From: DAIDKA01 sp963708865
GTDB lineage: Bacteria > Pseudomonadota > Gammaproteobacteria > Steroidobacterales > Steroidobacteraceae
Assembly (NCBI GenBank): GCA_963708865.1
Contig: CAVPUC010000008.1
Location: 868,001-932,000, forward strand
Length of the DNA stretch: 64,000 bases
Direction of reading: 5' to 3'
The notes beneath the pieces were generated by a model. That model worked only from the letters and a program-made list of their open reading frames with translations, was not told the DNA's origin and searched no databases. Positions 9,586 to 19,416 of this stretch are shown here, piece by piece; positions within the stretch are counted from its first letter, which is position 1, and the number at the start of each line of letters is the position of its first letter. A program made the translations under genes and the position numbers.

Positions 9586-10833
9586 ATGCACGGTAAACAT
9601 ATCCTGCTCGGCGTCACCGGTGGCATCGCCGCCTATAAGAGTGCGGATCTGGTGCGGCGCCTGCGCGAGCGCGGTGCCGAGGTGCAGGTGGTCATGACCG
9701 ATGGCGCCCGGGAATTCGTGACGCCGATGACGTTCCAGGCACTGTCCGGGCGCCCGGTCCGTACCGACCTGTGGGACCCGGCGGCCGAAGCCTCCATGGG
9801 CCATATTGAGCTCGCCCGCTGGGCGGACCTGGTTTTGGTCGCGCCGGCCAGCGCCGATTTTCTGGCACGACTGGCCGGTGGACGTGCCGATGATCTGCTG
9901 GCCACCACCTGCCTTGCCACGGCCGCGCCGATTGCGCTCGCGCCGGCCATGAATCACCAGATGTGGGCCAACTCAGCGACGCAGGCCAATGTGGCACTGC
10001 TGAAGGAGCGCGGAGTGCAGGTGTTCGGTCCCGGCACCGGCGACCAGGCCTGCGGTGAGGTGGGTGCGGGGCGGATGCTCGAGCCCGCCGAACTTGCCGC
10101 GCTCGCCGATTCGACGCTGGTGCCCAGCGGCGTATTGAGCGGCCGTCGGGTGCTGATCACCGCCGGCCCTACCCGCGAGCCCATCGATCCGGTGCGCTTC
10201 ATCAGCAATCGCAGCTCCGGCAAGATGGGCTTTGCGGTGGCGCAGGCGGCTCGCGAGGCCGGTGCGCAGGTGGTCATGATCTGCGGCCCGGTGGCGCTCG
10301 CGACGCCGCCCGGCGTCCGGCGCATCGATGTCGAGAGTGCCGCGGACATGCTGGCGGCCGTGCAGGCGGAGGTGCGGCCCGACGACATCTTCATTTCCAC
10401 GGCGGCGGTGGCCGACTACCGCCCGGCGCAGGCCGCGGACCACAAGATCAAGAAGACCGAGGAAAGTCTGGCGCTGCAGATGGCGCGGACAACGGACATC
10501 ATCGGCACGCTGGCCGCGGGCGCCCCGCGTCCGGCGTTCGTCGTGGGCTTCGCGGCCGAGACCGATGCGGTGGAGCAGAATGCGCGCTCGAAGATGCTGC
10601 GCAAGAACCTCGACATGATTGCCGCCAACGAAGTCGGTCACGCCAAGGCCTTCGACTGCGCCGACAACGAACTCATCGTCCTGTGGCGCAACGGCCGCAA
10701 GCTGCTGCCGCGCAACGCCAAGACCGAACTGGCGCGCGAACTCATCGAACTCATCGCGGCGGTGTTTGCCGAGCGTCGCGCCGATGCCGACCCGCGCGGC
10801 GCCGCATTGCCGGCCGCCGTCACCAAAGGCTGA
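9586..10833 (+). CDS. coaBC: Bifunctional phosphopantothenoylcysteine decarboxylase / phosphopantothenate-cysteine ligase
   Basis: Full-length (415 residues) two-domain enzyme of coenzyme A synthesis. The N-terminal CoaC flavoprotein has GVTGGIAAYKS, the catalytic His73 in MGHIELARWAD, APAMNHQMW, and the active-site Cys in ACGEVGAGRM. The C-terminal CoaB domain shows AGPTREPIDPVRFISNRSSG and VADYRPAQ with KIKK. The ATG at 9586 is preferred because GAGAGG lies four bases before it. Fifteen bases separate it from dut. Confidence 0.96.
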   Translation: MHGKHILLGVTGGIAAYKSADLVRRLRERGAEVQVVMTDGAREFVTPMTFQALSGRPVRTDLWDPAAEASMGHIELARWADLVLVAPASADFLARLAGGRADDLLATTCLATAAPIALAPAMNHQMWANSATQANVALLKERGVQVFGPGTGDQACGEVGAGRMLEPAELAALADSTLVPSGVLSGRRVLITAGPTREPIDPVRFISNRSSGKMGFAVAQAAREAGAQVVMICGPVALATPPGVRRIDVESAADMLAAVQAEVRPDDIFISTAAVADYRPAQAADHKIKKTEESLALQMARTTDIIGTLAAGAPRPAFVVGFAAETDAVEQNARSKMLRKNLDMIAANEVGHAKAFDCADNELIVLWRNGRKLLPRNAKTELARELIELIAAVFAERRADADPRGAALPAAVTKG

Positions 10834-10847
10834 AAAGATGGACGGCG

Positions 10848-11315
10848 ATGACCCGCAGACACCCGCTGAAGGTGCGCATCCTCGATGCGCGCGTCGGCCA
10901 GGCGTTTCCGCTGCCGGCCTATGCCACCGCAGGGTCGGCGGGCATGGACCTGCGCGCCTGCCTGGATGCGCCGTTGGTGCTGGCGCCCGGCGCAGACGCA
11001 GCTGGTGCCCACCGGCCTGGCCATTCACCTCGACGATCCCGGCCTCGCGGCAGTGATCCTGCCGCGTTCGGGGCTGGGCCATAAACATGGCATCGTGCTC
11101 GGCAATCTGGTGGGTCTGATCGACTCCGACTACCAGGGCCAGCTGATGGTGTCGATGTGGAACCGCGGGCTCAGCGGCCTTCACGATCGAGCCCGGCGAG
11201 CGCATCGCGCAGCTGGTGGTGGTCCCGGTGGTGCAGGTGGAGACTCGAGGTGGTGAACGACTTCGCGGCCAGCGCCCGTGGCGCCGGCGGCTTCGGGCAC
11301 TCCGGGCGCGGCTGA
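10848..11315 (+). CDS. dut: dUTP diphosphatase (three frameshifts)
   Basis: Trimeric dUTPase that hydrolyses dUTP to dUMP. Conserved motifs appear in order but in changing frames: AGSAGMDLRA (motif 1), LPRSGLGHKHGI (motif 2), GLIDSDYQGQL (motif 3), FTIEPGERIAQLV (motif 4) and the flexible C-terminal arm RGAGGFGHSGRG (motif 5). The changes fall near 10993, 11175 and 11250. With these repaired the protein is about 155 residues, as expected. It keeps the usual coaBC-dut order. Confidence 0.9.
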
Positions 11316-11330
11316 TCTGCCGCGAACGGC

Positions 11331-11982
11331 TCAGCGCACCGCCGCCTGGGCGGCGCGCAATTCCTTGTAACGGTCGATATCCGCCTGGAACTGGCTCTGG
11401 GTCTTGGTTTCCTGTTCCTGGCTCGATGACAGGGCCGCTTTCTGGGTGCGGATGTCGTTGAGGGTATGCACCATCTGTTCGGCCAGATCATCGGGCATGC
11501 GATGCGCATCCGGGCGGCTGCTGTACGGCTTGAAATTCTGGGCGCGGGCCTGCAGCGCCGCCAGCCGCTCTCCCAGTGAGGCGACGTATTGCTCGGTGGC
11601 GATCCGCTGCCCCTGGACCTGCTGCAATCGCTCGTCACGCAGCTGTTCGATGTCCTTGACCGAGGTGTAGGTGGCGAGCAGGAAACTGTCATGCTGTTTC
11701 TGCCGGGCGAGCTGCTCCTGCAGCGTCGCGTCGGCGGCCAGTTCTGCCGCGGACTTGGAGGCATCCTTATGGCCGATCGCCACGCCTTCCTTGTTGAGAA
11801 CGGTGCTTTCCTTCTGCGCGTACTGCGGCGGGATGCTGTCCCCGTAGTGCACGACACCCTGATCGTCCACCCATTTGTACGTGGTGCCGGCGCTGCTGTT
11901 GTCGGCCCAGCAGGCGCTACCCCAGGCGCAGGCGCACAGCAAGGCGAAACTCGAACGTTGCGGCAGTGGCAGGTCTTGGCAT
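11331..11982 (-). CDS. DUF4124-domain periplasmic protein (probable frameshift in signal peptide)
   Basis: The mature N-terminus TYKWVDDQGVVHYGDSIPPQ is a DUF4124 domain, which is common in secreted gammaproteobacterial proteins of unknown role. It is followed by a long Gln/Glu/Arg-rich helical region (about 80-200) that looks like a coiled coil. The start at MLCACAWGSACWA gives only a partial signal peptide. One base change near 11945 would join it to MPRPATAATFEFRLA at 11982 and make a complete one. It occupies the place held by slmA between dut and pyrE in enterics. Confidence 0.8.
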
Positions 11983-12014
11983 GGTGGGTGTCTGGGACAT
12001 CGGCTTTGCGCGCA

Positions 12015-12711
12015 TCATGTCCCTGTCGGATCCGGCGCCGCAAGTGTCACGGGGACACCAAATTGTGCGCGATAGGCCTTCAGCGCCGTGAGCTGCTGCG
12101 CAGAAACTCGAGCGCGGCCATCCGGCAGGGTTCTCCAGGGCCTCCAGCAGCTGTCCAAGTGTGAGGATGCTCACACAATTGACACCGAGTGCTGGCCTGG
12201 AGCTCCTGCACCGCGGAACGCTCCCCGTGACCGCGTTCCTGCCGGTCGAGCGCCAGCAGGATGGCCGCCGGTATGGCGCCGGCCTAGCGGATCAGGTCGA
12301 TGGCTTCGCGCTTGGCGGCGCCGTCGGAAATCACATCATCCACGATGACTGACCCGGCCCGTCAGCGGGGTGCCGACGATGGTGCCGCCCTCGCCGTGAT
12401 CCTTGGCCTCCTTGCGATTGAAGGCGTAGGGCACGTTGCGGCCGATGCTGCTGCGCCAGGGCAATCGCCGTGGCGGTGGCCAGCGGAATGCCCTTGTAGG
12501 CCGGCCCGAACAGCATGTCGTACTCAAGGCCGGATGCGACCAGCGCGGCCGCATAGCAGCGCCCGAGGACCGCGGCCGCGGCGCCATCGCTGAACAGGCC
12601 GGCATTGAAGAAATAGGGACTTTCGCGCCCGGACTTCAGCGTGAAGCGGCCGAAGCGCAGCGCTTCGCGTGCCAGGGCGAGATCGATGAATTCGAGCTGA
12701 TAGTTGTGCAT
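12015..12711 (-). CDS. pyrE: Orotate phosphoribosyltransferase (several frameshifts)
   Basis: Converts orotate and PRPP to OMP in pyrimidine synthesis. The N-terminus MHNYQLEFIDLALAREALRF, the FGPAYKGIPLA region, NRKEAKDHGEGG (PRPP loop lysines) and the PRPP-binding VIVDDVISDGAAKREA are all present but in different frames. The tail LTALKAYRAQFGVPV fits the family C-terminus and ends in TGA at 12015. Changes lie near 12440, 12350, 12190 and 12125, and an amber TAG occurs within IRYAGA near 12286. Rejoined length is about 230 residues against a usual 210-215. Confidence 0.87.
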
Positions 12712-12804
12712 GATCGTCACTTGGTCCGGAGTCACTGATTATTACATCGAATCACCACTTCCCGATGGGCGCAGGCGGCGCAGGTCTATTTTCAGACCCG
12801 GGTC

Positions 12805-14117
12805 GTGTCCATGCTGTTCCTGGGATTCGGCAGCGGCCTGCCGTTCTACCTGATCTACAACACGCTCTCGGCCTGGCTGCGCCAGGAAGGCATTGCGCGC
12901 GGCAAGATCGGCATGCTGGCCTGGGTGGGCCTGATCTTCACGCTGGAATTTCTCTGGGCGCCGTTCGTCGATCGCGTGCCGCTGCCGCTCCTGAAGCGGT
13001 TGCTGGGGCGCCGCCGCAGCTGGATGCTGCTCGCGCAGCTCGGCATCGTTGGCGCGCTGGTGAACCTGTCGCTGGCGCATCCCGCGGCGAATCTGACCCA
13101 GGTGGCGGTCGGTGCGCTGTTGCTGGCGTTCTGCGCGGCCACCCAGGATATCGCCATGAACGCCTGGCGCATCGAGTCGGCCCCGGTTCGAGCAGCAGGG
13201 CGCCATGGCCGCGGCCTACCAGATCGGCTACCGTGCCGCGCTCATCTGCAGCACCGCCGGGGCGCTGGGTCTGGCCCAGGTCGCCGGCTGGCATACCAGC
13301 TTACGCGACCATGGCGGCGACTGGGCCTGGTGGGAGTGATCACGACGCTGCTGGTGCGTGAGCCGCAGCCCCGGGTTGCCGCCGTTGGTGAGCACCAGGA
13401 ACAGCGCGTGCGCGACTGGCTGGCAAACCGGGCGCACTGGCCCCAGTTCGCGCAGACCGCGGGCGCCGCCTTCGTGGGCGCCGTGGTGTGTCCGCTGACC
13501 GATTTCCTCGGACGCTTTTCGGTGCGCGTGACCGCCGCCTTGCTGCTGTTGCTGATCGGCAGTTACCGCCTGACCGATTTCACGATGGGGGTCATGGCGA
13601 ACCCGTTCTATATCGACCATGGCTACAGCCTGGGACAGATCGCCACGGTGGTGAAGTTCATCGGCCTGGGGCTGTCGATGATCGGCGTGGTGCTCTCGGG
13701 CGTGGTGATTGCGCGCTACGGCATCGTGCGTGCCCTGATTCTGGGCAGCTGTCTGATCATCCTGTCGAATCTTGGGTGGTCGTGGCTGGCCACCACCCAC
13801 GGACCGACGGTCGTGGGGCTGGGTTTCGTCAATGGACTGGACAATATGGCGTTGGCGCTGCACGGCACGGCGCTGATCGCCTTTTTGTCCGCGCTCACCA
13901 GTTCGCGTTATACGGCAACCCAGTACGCCCTGTTCTCATCCCTGTATGCGCTGCCGGGCGAAGCTGCTCAAGGGGACGTCGGGATTCGTGGTCGACCGGA
14001 TCGGTTATCCGCATTTCTTCCTGTACACCGCGAGCCTGAGCATTCCGGTATTGCTGCTGCTTTACCTGCTGACCCGCCCCGCGCATCGGCATGCCCTCAC
14101 GCCGGTGGACGGATTAA
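12805..14117 (+). CDS. AmpG-like MFS transporter (several frameshifts)
   Basis: Polytopic membrane protein with about 12 transmembrane segments. It shows the AmpG/acetyl-CoA-transporter opening MLFLGFGSGLPFYLIYNTLS, where AWLRQEGI follows, and ATQDIAMNAWRIE. Such permeases import muropeptides (GlcNAc-anhydroMurNAc peptides) for recycling. Frames change near 13185, 13305 and 13960. The reading frame stays open upstream of the GTG at 12805 (RWAQAAQVYFQTRVV), so the true start is probably near 12750 and lost to an error. The end near 14117 is also uncertain. An LD-carboxypeptidase of the same recycling pathway lies 2 kb downstream. Confidence 0.78.
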
Positions 14118-14431
14118 CCGATATCGAACAGATCGATGTCGTCGAGGGATCCTGCTCGCAGATCGTTCTTATCGTCCTGCAGTCCGAATCGGGAATGGCC
14201 CTCGTCGGCCTCGACATCGGCCGAGTCACTCCAGTCCTCGCTCGGGTCGGCGGCCTCGAGCGAATGTTCATCGCACCAGGACTTCCAGTCCTCGCGGTCG
14301 AGCTCTTCCAGGGTGCCATCGACGTATTGCACCTCAATGGTGCCGTCATCGTCATCGAGCGCGACCACCTCGAAAGGCGGTCCGCCGTTCAATCGGTACC
14401 AGGCGCCGACGCCCGGATTCTGAGTCGCCAT
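14114..14431 (-). CDS. Small acidic conserved protein (DUF6763-like)
   Basis: A 105-residue protein starting MATQNPGVGAWYRLNGGPPF, with an AGGAGG site seven bases upstream. The first half (FEVVALDDDDGTIEVQYVDGT) resembles small gammaproteobacterial proteins I associate with DUF6763. The second half is very acidic. No catalytic residues are visible. It converges on the MFS gene, whose 3' end touches or overlaps it. Confidence 0.7.
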   Translation of the reverse strand: MATQNPGVGAWYRLNGGPPFEVVALDDDDGTIEVQYVDGTLEELDREDWKSWCDEHSLEAADPSEDWSDSADVEADEGHSRFGLQDDKNDLRAGSLDDIDLFDIG

Positions 14432-14595
14432 CGCAATCCTCCTCGCGAAGATTCCCTGACAACAGCTGCGCGCCGCTCGGGCGGCATTGCTATGCTCGCA
14501 CGCCAATCGCCGATTGATGTTGCGCCTGATTCAAAGGGCTTTCAAGGGTAATGCGGCGCATCGGACAAGCTTGCGCTGCAGGATGACCAGCCGTT

Positions 14596-15233
14596 ATGAC
14601 CGCAACAATGACTGATCAAGTCATCAAATTCTTCATCGTGTTCTTCGTCGTGGTGGAACCGCTGTCCGTCGCCCCGGTATTCGTCAGTCTCACCGCCGGA
14701 GCCACCCCGGAATACCAGCGCAAGATGGCGATCAAGGCGGTGTCGATCTCGGCGCTGATCCTATTGACGTTTTCCCTGATCGGCACGCCGTTTTTGGCGG
14801 CGATGGGCATCAGCATCCAGGCGTTTCGCATCTTCGGCGGCCTGCTGCTGTTCCTGATCGCACTGGAGATGGTGTTCGCCCGCGAATCCGGTACGCGCAC
14901 CTCGAGCGATGAGCAGGCGGAGAGCCGCCGCCGCGCAGACGTGTCGGTGTTTCCGCTGGCCTTCCCGCTGATCTCTGGGCCCGGCGCGCTGGTCACGATT
15001 CTGCTGTGGTTCGGGCCCGCTGCCGATCACGGCCCATCCGCTGCAGTTTCTGGCCATGGCGGCTTGCGTGGCCGTGGTCCTGCTGATGACGCTGATCGTG
15101 ATGCTGGTCGCCGTGCCGCTGATGCGCACCATGGGCGTCACGGGCACCAACGTGGCGAACCGGCTGTTCGGCGTGATCCTAGGGGCGCTCGCCGGTGCAG
15201 TTCGTACTCGATGGGATTCGCGCGACTTTCTAG
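14596..15233 (+). CDS. MarC-family integral membrane protein (two frameshifts)
   Basis: Six predicted membrane segments and the family signatures PLSVAPVFVSLT at the start and FPLAFPLISGPGALVT in the middle. After frame changes near 15020 and 15195 it continues as MGVTGTNVANRLFGVILGALA and finishes AVQFVLDGIRATF before TAG at 15231. Full length is about 210 residues, normal for MarC/YhgN. The function of the family is unknown; the old multiple-antibiotic-resistance link was not upheld. Its stop codon overlaps the convergent trmB stop in a CTAG. Confidence 0.87.
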
Positions 15234-15917
15234 CGTCGGCGAAACGCCAGGTCCCAGACGCCATGGCCCAAGCGTTCACCGCGGCGCTCGAAGCGCGTGG
15301 GCTGCCGCGATGGCGGCCGCGGCGCGTAACCGCCGTCGGCTGCGATGTTTTCCAGCAGTGGGCAGCTGCCCAGCACGTCGAGCATCGCGCTCGCGTAAGG
15401 CTCCCAGTCGGTGGCGGCCCGCAGCACACCGCCGTGTTTCAGACGGCTCGCAAGCAGTGCGACGAATGCCTCGTTGAGCAGACGGCGCTTGTGGTGGCGC
15501 TTCTTGTGCCACGGATCCGGAAACAGCACCAGCACCTCGTCCACGCTGCTTTCGGGCAGCTGCTGGCCGACCACCTCCACCGCATCGTGGTTGCTGAGGC
15601 GGACGTTGTGCAGCTTCAGGCGTTCAATGTCCAGCAGCACGCGGCCCACGCCGGGGCGATGTACCTCGATGCCCAGAAAATCCGCCTCGGGCCGCTCGCT
15701 CGCCATCTGGATGAGATTCGCCCCGTTGCCAAAGCCGATTTCCACGATCCGCGGCGCCTGGCGACCGAAGCAGGACGTCGAGGTCGCAGGGGGCCGCGGA
15801 ATATTCCAGCCCGAACCGCGGCCACAGGCTCTCAAGAGCGCGCTGCTGGCCATCCGTCAGGCGTCCCGCGCGCAGCACGAAGGAGCGCACACCACGCGGA
15901 TGGGTCTGCGCATTCAT
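15230..15917 (-). CDS. trmB: tRNA (guanine-N7-)-methyltransferase (one frameshift)
   Basis: SAM-dependent enzyme that makes m7G46 in tRNA. The start MNAQTHPRGVRSFVLRAGR lies in one frame; near 15775 the reading passes to a frame with the SAM motif VEIGFGNGANL, then FLGIEVHRPGVG and the TrmB signature LVLFPDPWHKKRHHKRRL. Rejoined length is about 228 residues. Its ATG overlaps the ldcA stop as ATGA, so the two are translationally coupled. Confidence 0.92.
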
Positions 15918-16845
15918 CGGCGCGCAAAAACCGGCGTGTGCACGATGAGCTGCGCCTGCGGTCCGCAGCGCAGTTCGGCGCGCGTGTGCAGGAACAGCGG
16001 ACGCTGATAGGCGCCATGACCCGCCTGGATTCCCGCACAGTACGGGGATCGCCAGGGTCTGCGCGAAACGTTCCAGCACTGCGTGACCCAGGTTGCTGCC
16101 GTCCGCCTCCGCCCCGCCCAGGAAGGTGCCGAGCACGATAGCCTTGAGGTTGCGCAGCACACCGGCCTGGCGCAGCTGTTCGAGCATGCGATCGATGCGG
16201 TAGCCCCGCTCGCCGATATCCTCCAGGAACAGCATGCCGGCGGGGCGACGCTGCAGCGCGGTGCCCAGCGTACTTTGCAGCACGGTGAGGTTGCCGCCGG
16301 TCAGCCGGCCGGTGATGCGCTGCCGGCGTCGCGCGGCGGCATTCAATGGCTGCAGATCGGCAAACATCGTCTGCGGTTCGCCGCCGAACAGCACCGCCTG
16401 CCAGTTCAGCCCGTTCCGCCTCGGCGAACCTCGGCACCGCCGAGTCGATCCAGCAGCGGTCCATGCAGCGACGGCCAGCCCCAGTACAGGTTCAGCAGCT
16501 GATGCAGCGTCGTGGCATCGCTGTAGCCGATCAGCAGCTTCGGCTTCGATGGCGGCTTCAGGGCCTTGCAGGCGCTGGATGATGCGGATGGCGCCGTAAC
16601 CGCCGCGCACGCACCACACGGCGCGCGAGTCACGGGCGTACAGCGCCTTGCGCAGCTGCGCGAAAGCGGCGAGCATCGCTATTCGCGCACAGCAGGTCGG
16701 CGCCGAACAGATCCGGGGGCACGCGCGGTACCAGTCCCTGGCGAGCGAGGAATGCGATTCCCGTTCCAGCTGCTTCCTCCCTGCAGCGGAACCCCGGCGC
16801 AACCACATCAACCACGTCCCCGGGGGCGAGCAATGGCTGCTGCAT
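15914..16845 (-). CDS. ldcA: LD-carboxypeptidase, peptidase S66 (several frameshifts)
   Basis: Cytoplasmic enzyme that trims the terminal D-Ala from recycled murein tetrapeptides. The catalytic Ser lies in LLIGYSDATTLH, the charge-relay Glu in FLEDIGERGYRIDRML, and the His in AGHGAYQRPLFL near the C-terminus. WCVRGGYGAIRII is the oxyanion-side signature. These motifs fall in three frames, with changes near 16680, 16560, 16420 and 16030. About 310 residues when joined. It fits with the AmpG-like permease upstream as a murein recycling pair. Confidence 0.88.
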
Positions 16846-16995
16846 ACCTTCGACTTCAATTGTGACCCTGATCACGCATTCTACCCGGCCCATTCGCGGC
16901 GCAGCGGGCAGTTGTCCGCGCTCGGGACGCATTTTCTATGGCAGAATCAACGCTGTTATCGCGGGGCCAATCAAGCGGGCGGCACGGCAAGAATA

Positions 16996-18179
16996 ATGAT
17001 GGCTCAGGGCATGGTCATCGGGTTGCTCCTCGTCATGGCGGCGATCGCCGGCGCCGTGTGCGTATGGCTGTCGCTGCGCGGCAATGCGCGCGCCGGCAAG
17101 GCCTCAGCCGCGGCTGCCGGAGTTGCGCAGCCACCGCCCCAACGGACCCCAATGCCCGAGATGGTGTCGCCGCCCGACTCCTCGTTGTCCGCCATCAGGC
17201 GCGCGATAACCCCGGGTGCGGCGTTGCTGGAAACGCAAGTCCTCAATGGCCCACAAACCTTCCACCTCATGTACGAGCTGGCCTTCGGCGCGCTGGCGCA
17301 CCAGACGCCCCCGCCGCAGGACCTGCGACTGATCAGCCGAAAATGCGGATTCGGTTTTCGAGAAGCTGGCGACTGATCCGAAATACACCATGCGCCGGCC
17401 GATGATGTTGCCGCAGCTGCTGCGGGCCGTGCATGACAAGAAAAGCACGCAGCATCAGCTGGCGAATATCTTCGCGCGCGATCCGGCGCTCGCCGGCAAC
17501 CTGCTGAAGGTCGCCAACAGCCCCGTTTACCGCGTGAGCGAGGATCCCGTCGAGAGCCTGGATCGGGCCGTGGCGATGTTGGGCACCGACGGTCTTCATT
17601 CGCTGATCGCGACCGTGCTGGTGCAGCCAGTGTTCAAACTGGCGGCGACACACTATCCGCGCTTTCCGGAGACCGTGTGGGAGCACACCTTTCGCGCGGC
17701 CAGCGCGGCGGAGAATTATGCGGCGCTGGTGGAGAATGCCGATCCTTTCGCTGCCCAGCTGCTCGCGCTCACCATGGGGCTGGGCGCCATCGTCGTCTAT
17801 CGCATCGTCATGGATCGCAGCCAGACGCTGCTCCTTGGGCGTACCCCCCATCCGGCCATCATCATTTCACTGATCGATTCGCAATGCGCGGGGGTCGCCA
17901 AGCGCGTGGCGGCGAGCTGGGATTTGTCCGAACGGGTACTCACGGCGCTCGAGGAGCAGCGGCCGCGCGCAGTCGGTGAGGCGAATGCGGCGCCGTCGGC
18001 GCTGGGGCGTTCGCTCGCTTTCGGCCGAAAGCTCGCGGCGCTGGCGGTGCTCTTTGAACATGGCAGGATCTCCGAGGGTACGGTCGCGCGCCTCGATGGA
18101 GTTGGATGGTCCGCTGGGGGAACACTTCGAGACCATCTGGGTCAAGCTGATCGGCCACGACGAGCGCGTAAAGGTATGA
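16996..18179 (+). CDS. Membrane-anchored HDOD-domain protein (two frameshifts)
   Basis: An N-terminal transmembrane helix (MVIGLLLVMAAIAGAVCVWL) is followed by a Pro/Ala-rich linker, a region of unknown type and then an HDOD domain. The HDOD part shows LANIFARDPALAGNLLKVANS and AVAMLGTDGLHSL. HDOD proteins are non-catalytic signalling relatives of HD phosphohydrolases. Frames change near 17345 and 18110; the true C-terminus is HFETIWVKLIGHDERVKV. About 394 residues. Divergent from ldcA. Confidence 0.83.
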
Positions 18180-18393
18180 GCGCGGCCGCTCGGCAGCGCG
18201 GGCTGGCCTAACAAGCGCTGCTCGCGTTAAGCTTGTTTAACCCTGTCGCAACCCATTGATTCTTTAGGGATGTGGTAAAGGACTACACTGTCATCGCCGG
18301 GCTGCCCAATGCGTTTTACTTGGCATGGGCTACAGTAGCCCCAAGATTGGAAACGATGATGCGGCAACATATTGAACCGCGACGGAGCAAATC

Positions 18394-19252
18394 ATGAACG
18401 CCAGGGTCAGTGCCAAGGCTCGAACCAAGGCCCGTAAAGTTTTAAGCGTGATCGGAGTCGCAGCCGCGCTTAGCGGTGGGCACTTCTGCCGCGTTGGCCG
18501 AATCCCACGGTGGCGGGGGCGGCGCCCACTTCGGCGGTGGCGGCCACTTCGCGGCGGTGCCAGTCAGCGCGCCGCATTTCGGCTCGGGCGGCGGCCATTC
18601 TTTTGCGGCGCCGCATTATTCCGCGGGTCTGCATAGCTACGGCGCAGGCGCACATGCCCAGGTTCGCGCGGGTGGCGCCTATAGCTATGGCCGCGGCTAC
18701 GGTTATGGCCTGCATGGCGGCGTGGGTTACGGCCTTCATGGCGGATGGCGCGGTGGCTATTGGCATGGCGGTTACTGGCCGGCCGCCTTCTACGGCTGGT
18801 CTTACCCGCTTTACCTCGGCTTCCTGCCGGCCGTTTATGCCACCTACTGGTGGGGCGGCGTGCCGTACTACTACGTGAACGACGTGTATTACAACTGGAA
18901 TGCCGCGGACAACAACTACGTGGCGGTGGACCCGCCGCCGGCTACCTATTCGGATGACGTGAACGCGGCGGCGGCGGCAGGGCCCGATGCCGGCGACAGC
19001 GTGGACAACACACCTCCGGATGCTGCACCGCCCGCAGGCGACGTGGGTGCCGGCATCATTGCCTACCCGCGCAACGGCCAGAACGACCAGCAGCAGGCGA
19101 CGGACAAGTTCCAGTGCCATACCTGGGCGAAGGCCCAGACGGGGTTTGATCCCACCAGCCAGGCCTCGGCGGCGGCCGGCGGCGGCTCCCGAGCGAACTA
19201 CGGGCGCGCGATGGCGGCGTGTCTGGACGCGCGCGGCTACACCGTCCGTTAA
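18394..19252 (+). CDS. Gly/Tyr-rich secreted protein, DUF6515-like (one frameshift)
   Basis: The start at 18394 (GGAGC six bases upstream) encodes the first part of a signal peptide, MNARVSAKARTKARKVLSV. Near 18474 the frame changes to GTSAALAESHGGGGGAHFGG. The mature protein has a Gly/His-rich stretch, a Tyr/Trp-rich block, a DUF6515-like segment (PYYYVNDVYYNWNAADNNY), and a C-terminal unit KFQCHTWAKAQTGFDPTS...ACLDARGYTVR that recurs in Gly-zipper envelope proteins. Two Cys in that unit may pair. Likely outer-membrane or cell-surface location. Confidence 0.75.
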
Positions 19253-19255
19253 TCT

Positions 19256-19290
19256 CGCGGGGCGGATGAGCGCGGTTCATCCGCCCCGCG
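19256..19290 (+). terminator. Strong hairpin after the Gly-rich gene
   Basis: A perfect 14-bp inverted repeat (CGCGGGGCGGATGA with its complement) around a seven-base loop begins three bases after the TAA. The T-run after it is weak (TGATCTTG), so it could act as a terminator or an mRNA-end stabiliser. Confidence 0.6.
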
Positions 19291-19416
19291 TGATCTTGCC
19301 GATTGGGCCACCAGCCCCGCGACGTCTTTCGCTACAATTCCCCATAACGACCCGCAAATGCGGGCACGCCGCGGCACTGACTGCGGCGGTAAGCAAAAGA
19401 TAACTGGGGAGGTCGT

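Noticed and set aside
9973..11205. A 410-residue minus-strand ORF
   Set aside because: Antisense of coaBC and dut, rich in Arg/His, no recognisable domain.
12805..14517. A 570-residue protein reading through the MFS gene
   Set aside because: The C-terminal half of this frame after about 13960 is out of register; the hydrophobic helices continue in another frame.
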